A DNA stretch of 64,000 nucleotides from Ianthella basta (Eukaryota; Porifera; Demospongiae; Verongiida; Ianthellidae): assembly GCA_964019415.1 (NCBI GenBank), contig OZ025873.1, positions 8,962,734 to 9,026,733 of the forward strand, given 5' to 3'. Under the pieces are notes generated by a model. It had not been told where the DNA came from. It was given only the letters and a program-made list of their open reading frames with translations, and did not search any database. Shown piece after piece: positions 1 through 12,198 of this stretch. Numbering within the stretch: position 1 is the stretch's first letter; the number at the start of each line of letters is the position of its first letter. The position numbers and the translations under genes are program-made.

Positions 1-1117
1 CTGCCTGTATTCATCCACATCCGACTTCCTCATGGCCGCCAAGGAGGAAATTGATGACAGCCAGAGAAGCAGTGTTGTGGAGGAGGACCCAGACCAGACC
101 AGCAGGAAAGAGTACATGCTAGTAGATTCAGCTAAGGTAGTTCAAAGAATTGATAATGTAGTCAGGGACTTTTTGTTTGACATGCACAAAGTGCTGTGTG
201 AGCTGGAACGCATTTTGATGAATGCTGGTCAGAAGTCCTCGGAGGTGGTTTCTCGAAATCTAGCGAAGATTCAGAAGAGTGTGGAAGGGAATACCAGTAC
301 CTATCGAGAAGCAAATACACTGCATGCCAAATACAAAATACTTGCTAAGGAAATGGTGTTCAGGTTGACAAACTCCATTAGGCAGGTATTGCAAGGATCC
401 ATGTCAGAGAGCAAGAAAGCGGAACTGGACAGGATCATGGATAAGTTTTGGGTTCAGTGCCGAACAACCAGGAGATCCATTGAGGTGGCAGACTTTGACC
501 ACTTATTACAGCTGTTGTCCGATCTACGAATTATTGCACAGGTGAATCGGCTAGATTGCTATGTGATCCCTGTGGCCTTGCCCCAAAGTCTGGATGATGG
601 ATGGCAGAAGGATGAAATTGAAGAAGGAGGCATTGCTCACGAGCCTCTTCTCTTCACGCTTATTTCAGAAGATGGCCTGATGTGCTACCTACCCAGCGGG
701 CTGTTCTGCTGTCTGATCAGTGAACTGGTGACTGAGCTACGCTGGACTGTGATCCCACTGGGACGCACCCATGTTGCCTTCACACATAAGGACTTCACTG
801 GAAAGGTGCACTTGAGAGAGTGTGAGTCGTACATCATGGTCAATGTGAAGGCAAAACCGAAGGTGCCGCTGCAAGTTGAAGACCTGCACTATGTGAGGGA
901 ACAGATGTACAAAACAATCAACCGTGTGCACACCGTGATATACCATACTCCTGACGCAGAGAGTGTAGTGCTGGGCTTCCAGTGCACCTGTGCAGACAAC
1001 GCACCACCACACTTTGCCACCTACCAGGAGGATGACTTTGAGTCTTGTATCATGTGCCTGCTCCCGGACTCTACTGAATGCCCTTTAACAGAAGAGCAAT
1101 TGGTGTGGTTTCCATAG
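1..1117 (+). CDS. COR-domain (ROCO-like) protein, C-terminal exon, 5' end outside window
   Basis: The reading frame is open from base 2 and ends with TAG at 1115-1117. The ATG at 32 is in frame with upstream codons (reading CLYSSTSDFL before it), so it is probably internal. The residues after the ATG hold an acidic stretch, then about 130 residues of charged, helix-rich sequence. They end in a block matching the COR C-terminal half of the neighbouring Roco proteins: YVIPVALPQ, LPSGLFCCLISELV, VVLGFQC and a final LVWFP. The neighbours have YFMPLALPE, LPRGMFCRLAVELS, IVFGFDC and IWFSP at the same places. This protein stops right after WFP, so no Death or CARD exon follows, and the next gene's TATA box lies about 120 bp downstream. 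The upstream Roc part would lie outside the window. The family call rests on similarity seen by eye to the other paralogs here. Confidence 0.7.
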   Translation, partial: CLYSSTSDFLMAAKEEIDDSQRSSVVEEDPDQTSRKEYMLVDSAKVVQRIDNVVRDFLFDMHKVLCELERILMNAGQKSSEVVSRNLAKIQKSVEGNTSTYREANTLHAKYKILAKEMVFRLTNSIRQVLQGSMSESKKAELDRIMDKFWVQCRTTRRSIEVADFDHLLQLLSDLRIIAQVNRLDCYVIPVALPQSLDDGWQKDEIEEGGIAHEPLLFTLISEDGLMCYLPSGLFCCLISELVTELRWTVIPLGRTHVAFTHKDFTGKVHLRECESYIMVNVKAKPKVPLQVEDLHYVREQMYKTINRVHTVIYHTPDAESVVLGFQCTCADNAPPHFATYQEDDFESCIMCLLPDSTECPLTEEQLVWFP

Positions 1118-1238
1118 CTGGAACTAGCTGGAATGCAATACAGTCACAACTTAACACATTAATAATAGTTCATTTATGACATTGCCTGAAGCAGATGGGA
1201 GAACAGCCCACTGCATCAGTGGGCCATATAAACTGGTC

Positions 1239-1246
1239 TATATAAA
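1239..1246 (+). promoter_or_regulatory. TATA box of the Roc-like/CARD gene
   Basis: TATATAAA sits about 150 bp upstream of the ATG at 1396. A weaker CATATAAA lies just before it, near 1225. Transcription would start near 1270 and give a short 5' UTR that contains the hairpin at 1300-1355. The position matches the TATA boxes found ahead of the other Roco genes in the window. Confidence 0.5.
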
Positions 1247-1299
1247 CTCTCGGAGGCGTGGGACTCCACCGCATCAACCGTATCCTATATACAGGTTTA

Positions 1300-1355
1300 A
1301 GTCTCGAACCCATACCGCCATTAGAGAATGACGGAATGGGTCTGGGTTCGAGACT
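1300..1355 (+). other. 56-nt inverted repeat in the predicted 5' UTR
   Basis: The arms AGTCTCGAACCCA (1300-1312) and TGGGTTCGAGACT (1343-1355) are perfect complements over 13 bp. Partly paired CCRYCATT-type sequence continues the stem inward to a tiny loop. It ends 40 bases before the predicted start codon. The GGTTCGA core resembles a tRNA B box, but no cloverleaf can be drawn. Confidence 0.55.
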
Positions 1356-1395
1356 AATACAGCTAGGTCCGGAGTTTTACTGAGACCCGTAAGAC

Positions 1396-4300
1396 ATGGA
1401 TGAACAGGAAAAGCCTGTAGCTGGTAAGTTCACGGTTTTGTCTTTGGTCCCCTAACGAATACACGGTACATGACTGTAGGCAGTAGCCTTGGTGGAATTC
1501 TTGCACTCTTTCGTTATGGTTACTGCGAGTGCCTGCCGTGCGCCGTGTGGATAGCTAGTACAGTGGCTGGTCACATGACTGTTGGTGTAACTAGATATTC
1601 GGATGCCCTGAATAAACTTGCCCAGTATTGGACACTTCTGTATTTCATGACCTGCCTTCTTCAGAAGAACTGAAGATCTAAACTATCTTGCCGACGCGAG
1701 AATCGACTTTTTCGCCGCAATTCCTCGTTGCCACACCTGTAAAATCACCTCCTAGTCGGCCAACGCGTGTCTTGGTTTAATTATCCCCTCGGTTCCTACC
1801 GACTTATTTCGTATTTTCCTGTATTTCCGCGTATGTTCTGTATGATGACTAGTCTAATCCCATCTGGTCAGGCTTGATAAACCATTCCCATCTAAACCCC
1901 ACTAGCGGCAGTTAAGCGATTAGGTGCGTTTGGCAAGAATCCCTGCTAATAGTATTCTTTGGCTGTAGAAGGCTTCAGCTGTGCCACCCTCTATCTATGG
2001 TTGTGCATAATACTGCTATGTTTTGATGGAACCTCACATATCTTGCAATGTGCACTTCCATTCTTTGACATCATCAGTTGCTTTCTGAAGGTTAATTACC
2101 GTTAGATAGCAAGCATGGCACAGGCTACTTTCTTCCTCATTGGTGCTTAGCTGGGTAGCTGTCAAAAGTGTGAGCTTCTTGTGCTACAGTCAGTCTACCA
2201 ATCTTCATCAACCTGTACTCGTGTTCTAGTAGTTGGCAGCAGCAAATGCAAAAGCACTTGTACTTCTCCGTCTCGCACTGACGATGTGGTCCAGCCCATC
2301 TTTGCACCAATGCTGTAGCGTACCACTTATCAATGGTGCAATTTGTGTGTGCTTGATAATGTGAAGGTGTAAACTAGTTGCTCCGCCACTAGATCGTCCC
2401 TCCCATTCATTGTCCCATGTGTTTTAGGATGGAACAGTCTAGCAGACCATACTAACCCCCAGTGGGCTGTTGCGACATGTATTGCCCTACTGTTATTTGT
2501 ACAGAGAAAACAGTATTTATGCCTGTAGTTGGTATCTTTGTGTGCTAACTGGCTTTAGAGTTACTGTGTTGTAAACACTTCCTTTCTCATTCTCTTTTTG
2601 ACTTAATACAGGAGATGCCAGACAATTGGCAGTTACGAAGGTTGTGACTCTTCGAGACCTTGAGCAAACAAGCACATCCCAGTCTTCATCCACCGAGTGG
2701 GTGAAGTGCTTCAGGGTAAATGGAAGCTTGCAGGAATGGACTATGGATGATTGGGAGATTGCCAATCATCTGCTTCTGCATATTGATGTCCTAAACCTGC
2801 AATTGTACCACCTCCCGCTGCTGATCACACCCGTCCACTGTGTCTACCTCGTCACATTTGACCTGCGTGAAGGGCAGAAAGCATTGCAAAAGATTCACAA
2901 GGCGCTGAAGCATATTTTTGCATATGCATCTCACAATCCGGATTCGTTGCTCAACAATTGCTCACCACCAACAGTTCTTTTGGTAGGCACACACCAAGAA
3001 GCGTGTTCAGGTGAAAGGATAAGCGCATTTGCACAAGAGTTACGCAAATCTTTGGGGGAACGGTACCGTGGATTGATCAGGAAGCCAGATGATGTGTTCT
3101 GGGCAGTTGAGGGTGATGACGTTGACATACAAAATAGCGATATTTTTGAAGAGATTAAAAGTCACCACTGCCGGCCCACAGTCCCCACTTGTCAATGGAT
3201 AGAGCATGGCCATGACTTGTGCACGAAGTTCAGATCGAAAGCAGTTGTGAAACTGCGCGATGTCATGAGTTGCGTCTCCGGCGCTGACGTTAAGCGTTTC
3301 CTTGCATTTTTGCACGATTATGGTTTCATAGTTTATAGTCAGTACAAGGAATTGGAAGAAGAGGATGCTTCGTTCTTACTGCAGCCCCAGTACCTTTGCA
3401 AATTGTTTGCAAAAGTACAAGACTTGACGGACGGCCAGAAGAGGAATAAGGTCACCATTGAAACACTCTTCAATAGTGATCCTGAGCTGGAGCGTGGTGT
3501 GAAGAAGTGGTTTGAGATGTTCTGCATCCACATGGGTCTTGTGATCGAAGAGCCAGTTGGAGATGGGAGGGATTTAGTTTTTGCCTTGAACCGTCGACTG
3601 CAATCAGAAGCAGCATCATTGGCCCCGTGTTTGTACAGCGTCGACGCTCTTCTGGTGATGTTCAATGTCACCGACGTAGAGGATGATTTTTTTATGCCTT
3701 CACGATTCTTTCCAGCCTTTGCAAGCGCATTTCTAAAGTTTCTTCCTGAGCTTGACAAGAAGAGAAATTTAACAGTCAGGATAGACCAAGCATACATACG
3801 CGTTGATTGGAAAGTGGGTTGCCACATCCATGTTACTGAGCAGGAGTCGTGCATTGAAATTGGCTTTCAGCTTGATGCCGTGAATTCAGACAGCGAAGAG
3901 CAAAGAAAGGGAAAAGCTAAGAAGCTACAAATGCGCTGTAAGAGTGTCCAAAAGTTAGTTGAGCGATCTGTTGAATGTGCAGTGAAGAATTTGAAGTTGC
4001 TCCGTGGTGGGGAGTGTGTACTGTATGGGTTTTACCATTTGTGTGGCGATACTAAGATTTTTGCTGAGTACGTTTCAGACGAAGACGATGCCACTTTGGA
4101 ATGCGGCTGCTCCTGCTCTGAAACGCCGTGCACACCTATGCAAGAGATTTGGTTCAAAGATGTGGTAAATGATAAAGTGAGTTATCTTTAGTTTTATATT
4201 GTGTGTTATGTATCTTGTTCATAACATGCTCTCTTGCTGCCGGTAGGTGTACTTGCAACCGCAAAGCGTCGCTGGTAGTGTGAAGGACATCTTGAAGCTG

Positions 4301-5718
4301 GTGCCGGGGCGCTCAGATGGTGAGTGTGATATTAAGTTGCAGTCCCTCAAAGAAAACAATATTAGCATTATTCCGTGCAGTTTCCCCTGCATATTCTATA
4401 TGTGTGTTGTGGGAGGTATCATTACGTTGAGCAAATTTTTCTTTACAGATGCAGCAAGGACTGCTACACCTTCACATATCCCAGACCAAGGTGAGACTTA
4501 ACCCTTCATACACAAGTTTAGTACTCCCACCAAACCTTCTGTTTTAAAATGGCCACAGCAGCAAGAGCACAGGCGTTGCCCTTCTGCAAAAGCTTGATGC
4601 TTGCCATTTGCTCAGCCAAAGACCACTTTTGGCATTACCTGCTGTAGTTTGTTGCGTTCACGTTCATGACAATTTACGGATGAAGAAGCAGCCTGGCCAA
4701 GCAAACATTTGTTTAAAGTAGCTATATGCTGGCCTGTTCTATGTACCACTGCTTCGAAAGCTGAGCAAAGGTCATGTTATGAACTACAACTATGCAGTAC
4801 TTTTCTTGACGACAGATGTGGTACTTTTTGATTGTCCATCTGTCCATCTTACGACCATCTTCTCCATCTTCTTCAGGTTAGGGTTAGGGTTAGGGTAACC
4901 CTTAGCAGCCGAGGTCTGTTCACTGATAACCATTAGCATGCTTGCCTCCATTCGTGACCACTGGGATTGAGGCTAGCTTTGTAGCTACACTCACTGGGGA
5001 ATCTTCATCTCTGCTGACATCAACACAGACGGTCTACCCACTGCCTCACTGGTCTCAGCATGTCTCAGTTTATTGCCTATGCGGAGTGACTGGTAGTACA
5101 GCACTTGAAAACTTTTTAATCTTTGACTGACAGCACTTATAAACTGCTTCATGCAGTGGATCATAAACATGTGCCGTTTTACACTACTGAAACAGAACAG
5201 AACTGTTAATGGAGGTTGGAAGAATGCTGAAATTCTAGACTATTGCTGAACTGCTGTTACACCGTTGATACCACTGTATTGTGCATGTATGTGTGTGTTG
5301 TAATCACAGCTGTATGCTTAGAGTACATGTTGTGTTGAGGGAATTGAGTGGTGTTCTCTTGCTCTCCTGTGTCCTTGTCTTCTCAACAGAGGGTCCTATG
5401 AGTAAATGGAACTTTGATGCCCTGGTCTCCCTCCAAGGGGACCTCAAGCTGAGGGTATTAATGAATACAGGACTGATTGACAGATTACAGCCAGCAGCGG
5501 GTGGGTTTATGAGTCCAGGGGAAGAACAGCGAGTGAAAAACCAGCATGGCAACGATGAGCAGATGGGCGAACTCATTGCAATTCTGAAAGGAAAGCGAAA
5601 CAAAGACTTTGACACTTTCTTGACGATGTTGCGAGCTGTCAACTATGAAGCGTGGGCAGACGAACTGATGAAGGAAGCAGAAAAATTCAGAAGAGAATCT
5701 GGTAAGTGTGTAGAGTGA
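1396..5718 (+). CDS. Roc-like/COR protein with C-terminal CARD, likely pseudo-GTPase
   Basis: Exon model: 1396-1423, 2612-4176, 4247-4319, 4449-4490, 5390-5718. Borders are GT-AG, phases agree, total 678 aa. The first exon codes only MDEQEKPVA and has a strong GTAAGT donor. The large exon aligns with the Roc-COR exon of the Roco genes. A hydrophobic PLLITPVHCVYLVTFD strand matches their PLLITAPCTYIQVFN, VLLVGTHQEA matches the G4 region, and a COR block ends in EIWFKD. No P-loop is present, and the DxGGQ switch is replaced by DVLNLQ, so nucleotide binding is doubtful. The last exon (residues about 570-678) is a CARD-like six-helix stretch with MGELIAILKGKRNKDFDTFL. TCT-G/GTAAGT near 5701 could splice on to an open stretch at 6104-6207 instead of reading to the TGA at 5716. 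Function as a death-fold adaptor is inferred. Confidence 0.7.
4876..4901 (+). repeat. Short interstitial telomere-like repeat with head-to-head end
   Basis: Three TTAGGG hexamers run directly into one TAACCC, so G-strand and C-strand repeats meet head to head. It lies in intron 4 of the CARD gene (4491-5389). No other feature was recognised in that intron. Confidence 0.7.
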
Positions 5719-8161
5719 AGCAGACCAAGGTGTAATGTACTTTGTGGGGTCAAATGCTATAGGCTGTGGAGTAGGTCGGATGGTACAGTTGATGCAACCA
5801 TCCAAGTTGGCCTGATCCTGTAAAGCTGTTGCTAGGCAACTGTAGACTGCACTGAGTACGTATACTCTGTGAGGCGTACCCAGTCAACCCCGCCCACACT
5901 GGTATGTGTACGAACATGAAGGACTTGCCATCTCAGACATATTTCTTGTCACCAGTAGCTGTTGTGTTTGTTGATTGCTTTGACTTCAGCTATTGCTAAG
6001 CTCCTGTACATAGCCATTGACCCTCGTGTGTTAGTCTTCTGAAATTGCTAAATAAACCCCTTTACCACCAGAGTTTGAATTCTGCTTGAACCATTCATTA
6101 CAGATGTACAGACGATTCGTTGCTGTGCACGGTGCATACCCTTTGCTCTCCTCGTACATGAGATTGGGAGCTTTGTCAAGAATGATTTGTCAGAAGTGAC
6201 AACATAGGCTGATCTGACTCCATCCTGGAAAGGGTCTGGTAGTTTCTATAGTGTTCTTGTGTTTAATATCCGTGGGAATTCAGAACCGGGGGTACCACGA
6301 CCCACTTAGAAGTGCTTGCTACACGCAGAGTGTGACGTCAGCAACATCGGGAGTATGGCGATGGTTAGATCTGGCTATTTGAAACTGATAAAGCGTAGAG
6401 TTAGACCACACTGTAATGACTGTAACAGAATTTGGTGAAAGGGTGTGAAAATGGTTCGTCCTTTACTCCCCTGTGTTCTAAAGAATGGGAGAAATAGCTA
6501 ACGGAGTGGATGATGGTTGCACAAGGCACTGTTACACTGGCAACAGAGACTGCACAGCAGCTTCCTGTTACTGTAACTCTTTCTGAACCAGCCGCAATTC
6601 ACTGCCATCATCACGCTGGCACTCCTGACTATATGGTAACACTTTGATACAATTTAATATATTAGCATTTTTTCTGGCGTAATAGCAGAAACTGAAGAAG
6701 AGTTCTGCTCAGAAATTTGATATTGGTGAATACTTGCATATTAATTATAATTGTTGCTCATAATTATGTGAGATCGAATGACCATGCACGTTGCTGTGCA
6801 GTAGGCACCGAAGCCACACGTCACTCCTTGTCACATTGTCTTGCTGCAATACCTTGAAGTTTTTGTTTCCTCCAGTACCATAGGTTTCTCGGGTGCCACT
6901 CCACGTACTGACTAATGCATTTATATGTGAAGTGAGATTTAGTGAGCTAACATAACACTTGTTGTGAGAGCCTGTATTGTGTGAAAAGCTCATATACATC
7001 ACATGTACTGTGTTTTGTACATTTGTACCACTAGGTTTACACATAATTGTAAATCATGCCAATTTTAAATCCTGTATACATTTTTCTATTGTTGTGTTGA
7101 CAGCTAATCTATTATTATTGTTTTATATTTGCTAATACTATTGTTCAATGTTTATCATTGTTGTACTGAGTTTTGTACATTTATACTTACTATTGTATAC
7201 TATAAGTTTTATGTACATTTCCTTCACTATGCTTACATGCATCATGTTGTCAGAGTAATGTTAATGGTTAATTATTGTGCCAATTGCATCTTGGTAAACT
7301 ATAGGTAGAGTCTATACAAATGTTCGGCCGGCAGCAGCTAGCCAGCGTCTGGCTAGCTTTCATTGGGCCAACAATCCCGGAGGGTAATGATACAGAAGGT
7401 ATACGACATATGGAGCCACCCACGTGCACAAGATATATATTATCACAATATATACACATTGCTGAGTTATGACAATAACTATATAGATATCGCTTGGTAC
7501 AGCTGTAACTGCATCACCCTTTAAACAAACCATTAACTAACAGCTTGAGAGGCCATATGCATGATACAGTACGTAGGTGAGAATGTGTTGTGATGCAAAA
7601 CATCACTGTACATTGCAATGTACACGTGAATATATGTACACAGTAGATTGCATGCAGCTGAGAACTGTATATAGGTAGTGCGCTGCTTATGAGTACACCC
7701 CACCAGCTATCCACATATTGTAGTAGCTCTAACAGTCACTGTACATATGCAGTCAAAGGGACTCAATCATGCACTGGATGCATATGCCTAGAAAGAGAGC
7801 CACATTCCACAGTGGTATATATTATAAACAGCTGTGCAGGCCCCAACTCTCTCATTATCATCATCTAGCTAGTGTGGTCGAAGCAGAAATCAGAGTGTCA
7901 TCTCTCTAAAATTTGTTTGAATACAACGCCTTGGGATTAATGCATATAATGGACATTAATTATATAAAGTGCTAGCAATTTATTTGGTTCAAGTGTGAAG
8001 TAGTTGTCGATCCGAAAGTATTGTCTGGTGTGTTGCAAACATTGTTGCCCTTAATTAGTGAATACATACACTAAAGGTGTAATTTTATACCAATGGATTC
8101 TGTAATGCACTCATGTACTCCTCCCCCTGCCCCACCCCTCTCATGCTGGTGGTACAGAGTT
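5719..8161. other. Intergenic stretch, no gene recognised
   Basis: This holds the 3' UTR of the CARD gene, then about 2 kb of AT-rich sequence without a convincing reading frame. The only named motif is a full cAMP-response-like palindrome TGACGTCA at 6333-6340. The right edge is the start of the duplicated segment A1. Confidence 0.5.
6051..6056 (+). terminator. Polyadenylation signal AATAAA of the CARD gene
   Basis: AATAAA lies 333 bases after the predicted stop codon at 5716-5718. It is the first canonical signal seen on this strand. If the alternative exon at 6104 is used, this signal would lie in an intron. Confidence 0.45.
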
Positions 8162-8392
8162 TCTAGGCAGATATATACCCAACAGCTCAAGAACCTCCAA
8201 CAAGAACATTTACTCACATAATTTGTTTCAGCGTAAAGGTGTGGTAATAGTCTGTATATCTGTGTAGGGTACTACACATGCATGGGTGAATTATGGCTCA
8301 AGTGCACTGCACTCAAGTGTGAGGTTCAGTGCATATTGACACTCAAACAGCTTTACATACACGGTGTTGGCATGTTGTGTAATGCATGTATG

Positions 8393-8576
<184 letters not shown>

Positions 8577-9179
8577 GTAAATGTGTACATCAGGATATAG
8601 CAATTTAACACAAAATTAATGAAGAGTTGTGTGCTGTGTTAGTGCATAATGGGATCAGAGCCCATGGGGCATGGTACATCTGTACTTTAGATCTGCATGG
8701 TACTGCTCCATGTTAGTGAGGAGGGAATGGTACTTGCTGCTTTGTATGTACTCTGACACCTATCTGTGCAAAGTGGAAGTAGGGTGGTATGTGTTAATTG
8801 TGCTTGCATTGTACTCTGGGATCTTCCGCCCAGGGGGGGGGGGGGAGGATATGTGTACAATGTGTTGCATTCTTTGTAATGCACATAACAGGGTATACGA
8901 CAGTATATACATAGGAGTTCAGTGCTCGTTTTATGAGCGCTAAGCATGTAAGGCAGTAGTGCCCAATAGTGACTCAATATAGCCACAGTGACATATGTAC
9001 AGTATGTGTGATTAAATTCCTGAATACTTGTAGCCTTGTATGATGTATGATTATGCTTGTCTAGCTTGATGCTTAATCTAGTTTACAGTAGCAAGTACTC
9101 ATTCCTGATCAGTGCATAATGTGCTCTCCAATGAGAATCACATGGTGTATGCATGGGTGCTTTGCACAGGGCATGTACA

Positions 9180-9339
9180 ATGCACCTTGCAATGTGCCAC
9201 TATGCAAAGTATCACAAGTGGGAGTCTACCACAGAGATAAGAGTCAATTCTTTGGATTGCAGCTTGCCCTTGTTGTTGCCTATCTTTAGCAGAGTATTCC
9301 TGTACATGGCCTAACCAAACTATTGCAAAGTTGTGCGTG

Positions 9340-9414
<75 letters not shown>

Positions 9415-10720
9415 CTGTGAGCAGAGCTCGAGACCATCAAGAACGTGTACAATGGAGTGTGCGTGCAGCTATACAAGATATCACAAATGGGACTCTACCT
9501 CTAGCTGAGATGAAAGGGGTCTGATGGAATTGCAGCAGGTGCTTAATTGCATACTGTTGGTGATATTTGATCTATCAGTCTGACCTGTATTGCTGATAGC
9601 AAGGTGTGTGCATGTGTGTATGCAGCAATTTGAATAGTGCAGCTTGAAGTGTCAACCTGCTCAAGAGCTCTTCTCACTGTCTACACATGAAGGTGTGTGG
9701 TGCACCTTGCGATGTGCCACTATGCAAAGTATCGCAAGTGGGACTCTACCACAGAGATAAGAGTCAATTCTTTGAATGGCATCTTGCCCTTGTTGTAGCC
9801 TATTCTTTAGCAGAGCATTCCTGTTCCTGGCACTTATCACTCAGGTATACGGCTGTACAGTGCCAATCTTAGCATAAGGCATTCTTATTGTATCAATGCT
9901 TAAATACAGCAGGCAGAGTTGCAGAGTGAAGTTGAGTCCAATATATATCAGACAGCACGGTAGTACTGTCTATGTAAGGAAGGCATGCAGTGAATGTTTA
10001 TAATTATGCTGGAATACAACAGAAATTATCAAAGTATAGTACTATTATATAATTTATATACTCCAGTACAGCATTGACGACAGTGAATGAAGCTCCCAAA
10101 ACTAACCATTGCTGTTAAGTAAAGGCTACAGCTACACAGTGGAACATTAACCATCGTCTCTACAATTGTGTGATTGAAGATGTAGGACTGGATAGGGTGC
10201 AACATCTGTGTACATAAGGACCATGGTTATAATTGATGCTCTATTGCAATTGTGCAACAGTTTACTTGTTTGTGTCGGTTTGTACCATTCCTATATAATT
10301 ATATGCATATCCATATTATTTTGTAGAAATTTTTATTATTTCTGTCTAGTACAACATAATTATATTTATGCAGTATGAAGAATTAGATAAATATATGGTA
10401 CTAGTGTGCGCAGATGACAAAGTTGAGACCACCAATTATAGTATTGTAATCATACATCTGCTTGTAAAACATCGGGCTGTTTATGCAGCTGTGGAGGTGC
10501 ATGGTTTGTGGTATGGTGCAGGCACTTAAAATTGGACTGCTGTATTAGGGAAGGTCACACATGTAGACCATGTGCTGTTCAGTATAATAAATTGGCCTGT
10601 TTCATGTAGAACTCTGCTACAAGCTCTATGTATACTGTACACAACAGGAGTGACTACTGGTTAAAGTGTGCAACTATGCCATGTGTCACAAGTGGGACTC
10701 TACCTCAGCTGGATGTGGAG
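9180..10720 (+). repeat. Dispersed ~50-60 bp motif, four copies in A1
   Basis: Units near 9190, 9459, 9709 and 10664 share a core close to CACAARTGGGACTCTACC, preceded by TGTGCMACTATGCAA-like sequence and often followed by AGAGATAAGAGTC. The same set occurs in A2 (about 30090-30700 and 34860) and in the partial copy at 46.5-47.3 kb. No coding sense or known family was recognised. The rest of 8.6-11.5 kb is AT-rich non-coding sequence. Confidence 0.6.
9342..9413 (+). repeat. (TG)n microsatellite, about 72 bp
   Basis: Perfect TG run; the A2 counterpart is 30239-30328. Confidence 0.98.
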
Positions 10721-11504
10721 GTGGGAGGAGACTCATTAATTCACATTCCAATATAGTGCCACTTAATCTGTAGACACCATTCCCAGACTTACTCTATAAA
10801 ACAGGAATGTGGCAGCATAGTTCTATTTATAGACATGCTGAGATGCATCATGAGCCCTGGCACAAGTGTCCACATTTCACGTTACATAAATACTTATGCA
10901 GTATTGGTGCCAAATGGTGGAGAGTGGTATGTGCTGCGTTGGTACTCTGACACACCTTATATTTGGAGAGAAGTGGAGAACGATATGTGTTGTGTGCACT
11001 GGCACCATTTTGTGTGGGGGGAGGATGGGAGTAGCCTGTGTTGTGTTTGTATTCCAGGACTGCCACCCCAAGGTGCATGATGTGCAACGTGTTAAACTCT
11101 AAGTAAACTCTGCCTATTGCTGAAAAGACTTACAGTGCAATAGGTATGTGATGTGGGTTGTAGCCAATGTATTTCATTCTTAATCTAAATATTGCAATAG
11201 ACATAATTTGTATACATAGCATTATATAGTTTCCTACAATTTTCTGCTGCAGAGGAGACAAGGAGGAGGTGTGCATGTTTATTCCTATCTTGTATGCATG
11301 CATGTAGAGGGAAATTGCATGCTTTAGATTGTATAATAAGTATTGTGTTTAGTTTGGGCCCTTTGCCTATCATATATGTTAGGGGTTATGGTAATTTTAG
11401 CTTATTTCAGTTTCTGCCTAAACGTTCATTGCTTCAGCATTAATGGTCGGCTATATTACTGTACTCCCGACGTATATTCCCGCGATTTCCGCAAACAGGG
11501 CCAA

Positions 11505-11621
11505 TTAAAGCAGACCGGAAACAGTGAATGCCTATATAAGCAGTTTGGAACGGTTGGTCGCAACAGAAAAGGCCGCAGAGATAGAAGATATCTACTGGAG
11601 AACAGGAATTAAGTCTGGACG
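11505..11621 (+). promoter_or_regulatory. Promoter and non-coding exon 1 of Roco-A1
   Basis: AGACCGGAA (ETS-like core, about 11511) is followed by TATATAAG at 11533-11540. The predicted non-coding exon ends in a strong donor, CGGTAAGTCC, at 11621/11622. The intron 90 bp downstream has TCGCGA at 11712-11717. The same order of elements occurs before Roco-A2, Roco-B1 and Roco-B2. Confidence 0.6.
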
Positions 11622-12198
11622 GTAAGTCCTTCGCACAGTCTGCCGTTTGTATACTTTTCGAAATGCAAACAGATCGCCGGCCCAGAGCTTCGCATGCTCA
11701 CAGTCAGACATTCGCGAAGGTGCAGCACGGGAACACTGCTGTCAAGTGCCCCAATTTCGACATACATTCGCGACTCGAGGAAACCGTTCTCTCTCTGCGA
11801 CATCCAAACGTAGCCAACAGTGTGTTGTTGAAGTCCGTAGCCAAAGAGTCGCCGAAAATCTGCACGGTTTGCTGCCAGTGTCCCATTTCTGTTCTGTCAC
11901 AAGTCTGATACATTACTCTGTCCTGTATGAGAGAGAACATGTACCTGTCGAGCAATAATAGGGCCTAAGTGAGAAAGGTCAGGAGGTCTACATCCATGCT
12001 TTGGATCTGTGATTTGCAGGCTTGAATACCAAGTCTTCGGAGCTGGTTTTGTTGAATTTATGGTATTATTGTGACTGAATGTGCATTATATATGATGTAT
12101 TGAAAATAGTATCATTGATAATGTATTAATTCTCTTGCTCAATTGCAGTGGGTATATTGCAGTGATCAAAGGCAGCATTCCCCACATTTGCATCAAGG

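Noticed and set aside
1300-1355. tRNA gene suggested by a GGTTCGA-like B box
   Set aside because: No A box, acceptor stem or anticodon arm can be drawn; the sequence is explained by the inverted repeat.
11647-11958. Open frames of about 100 codons after the Roco-A non-coding exon
   Set aside because: They lie in the first intron, overlap in two frames and match no family; the GC-rich base composition explains them.
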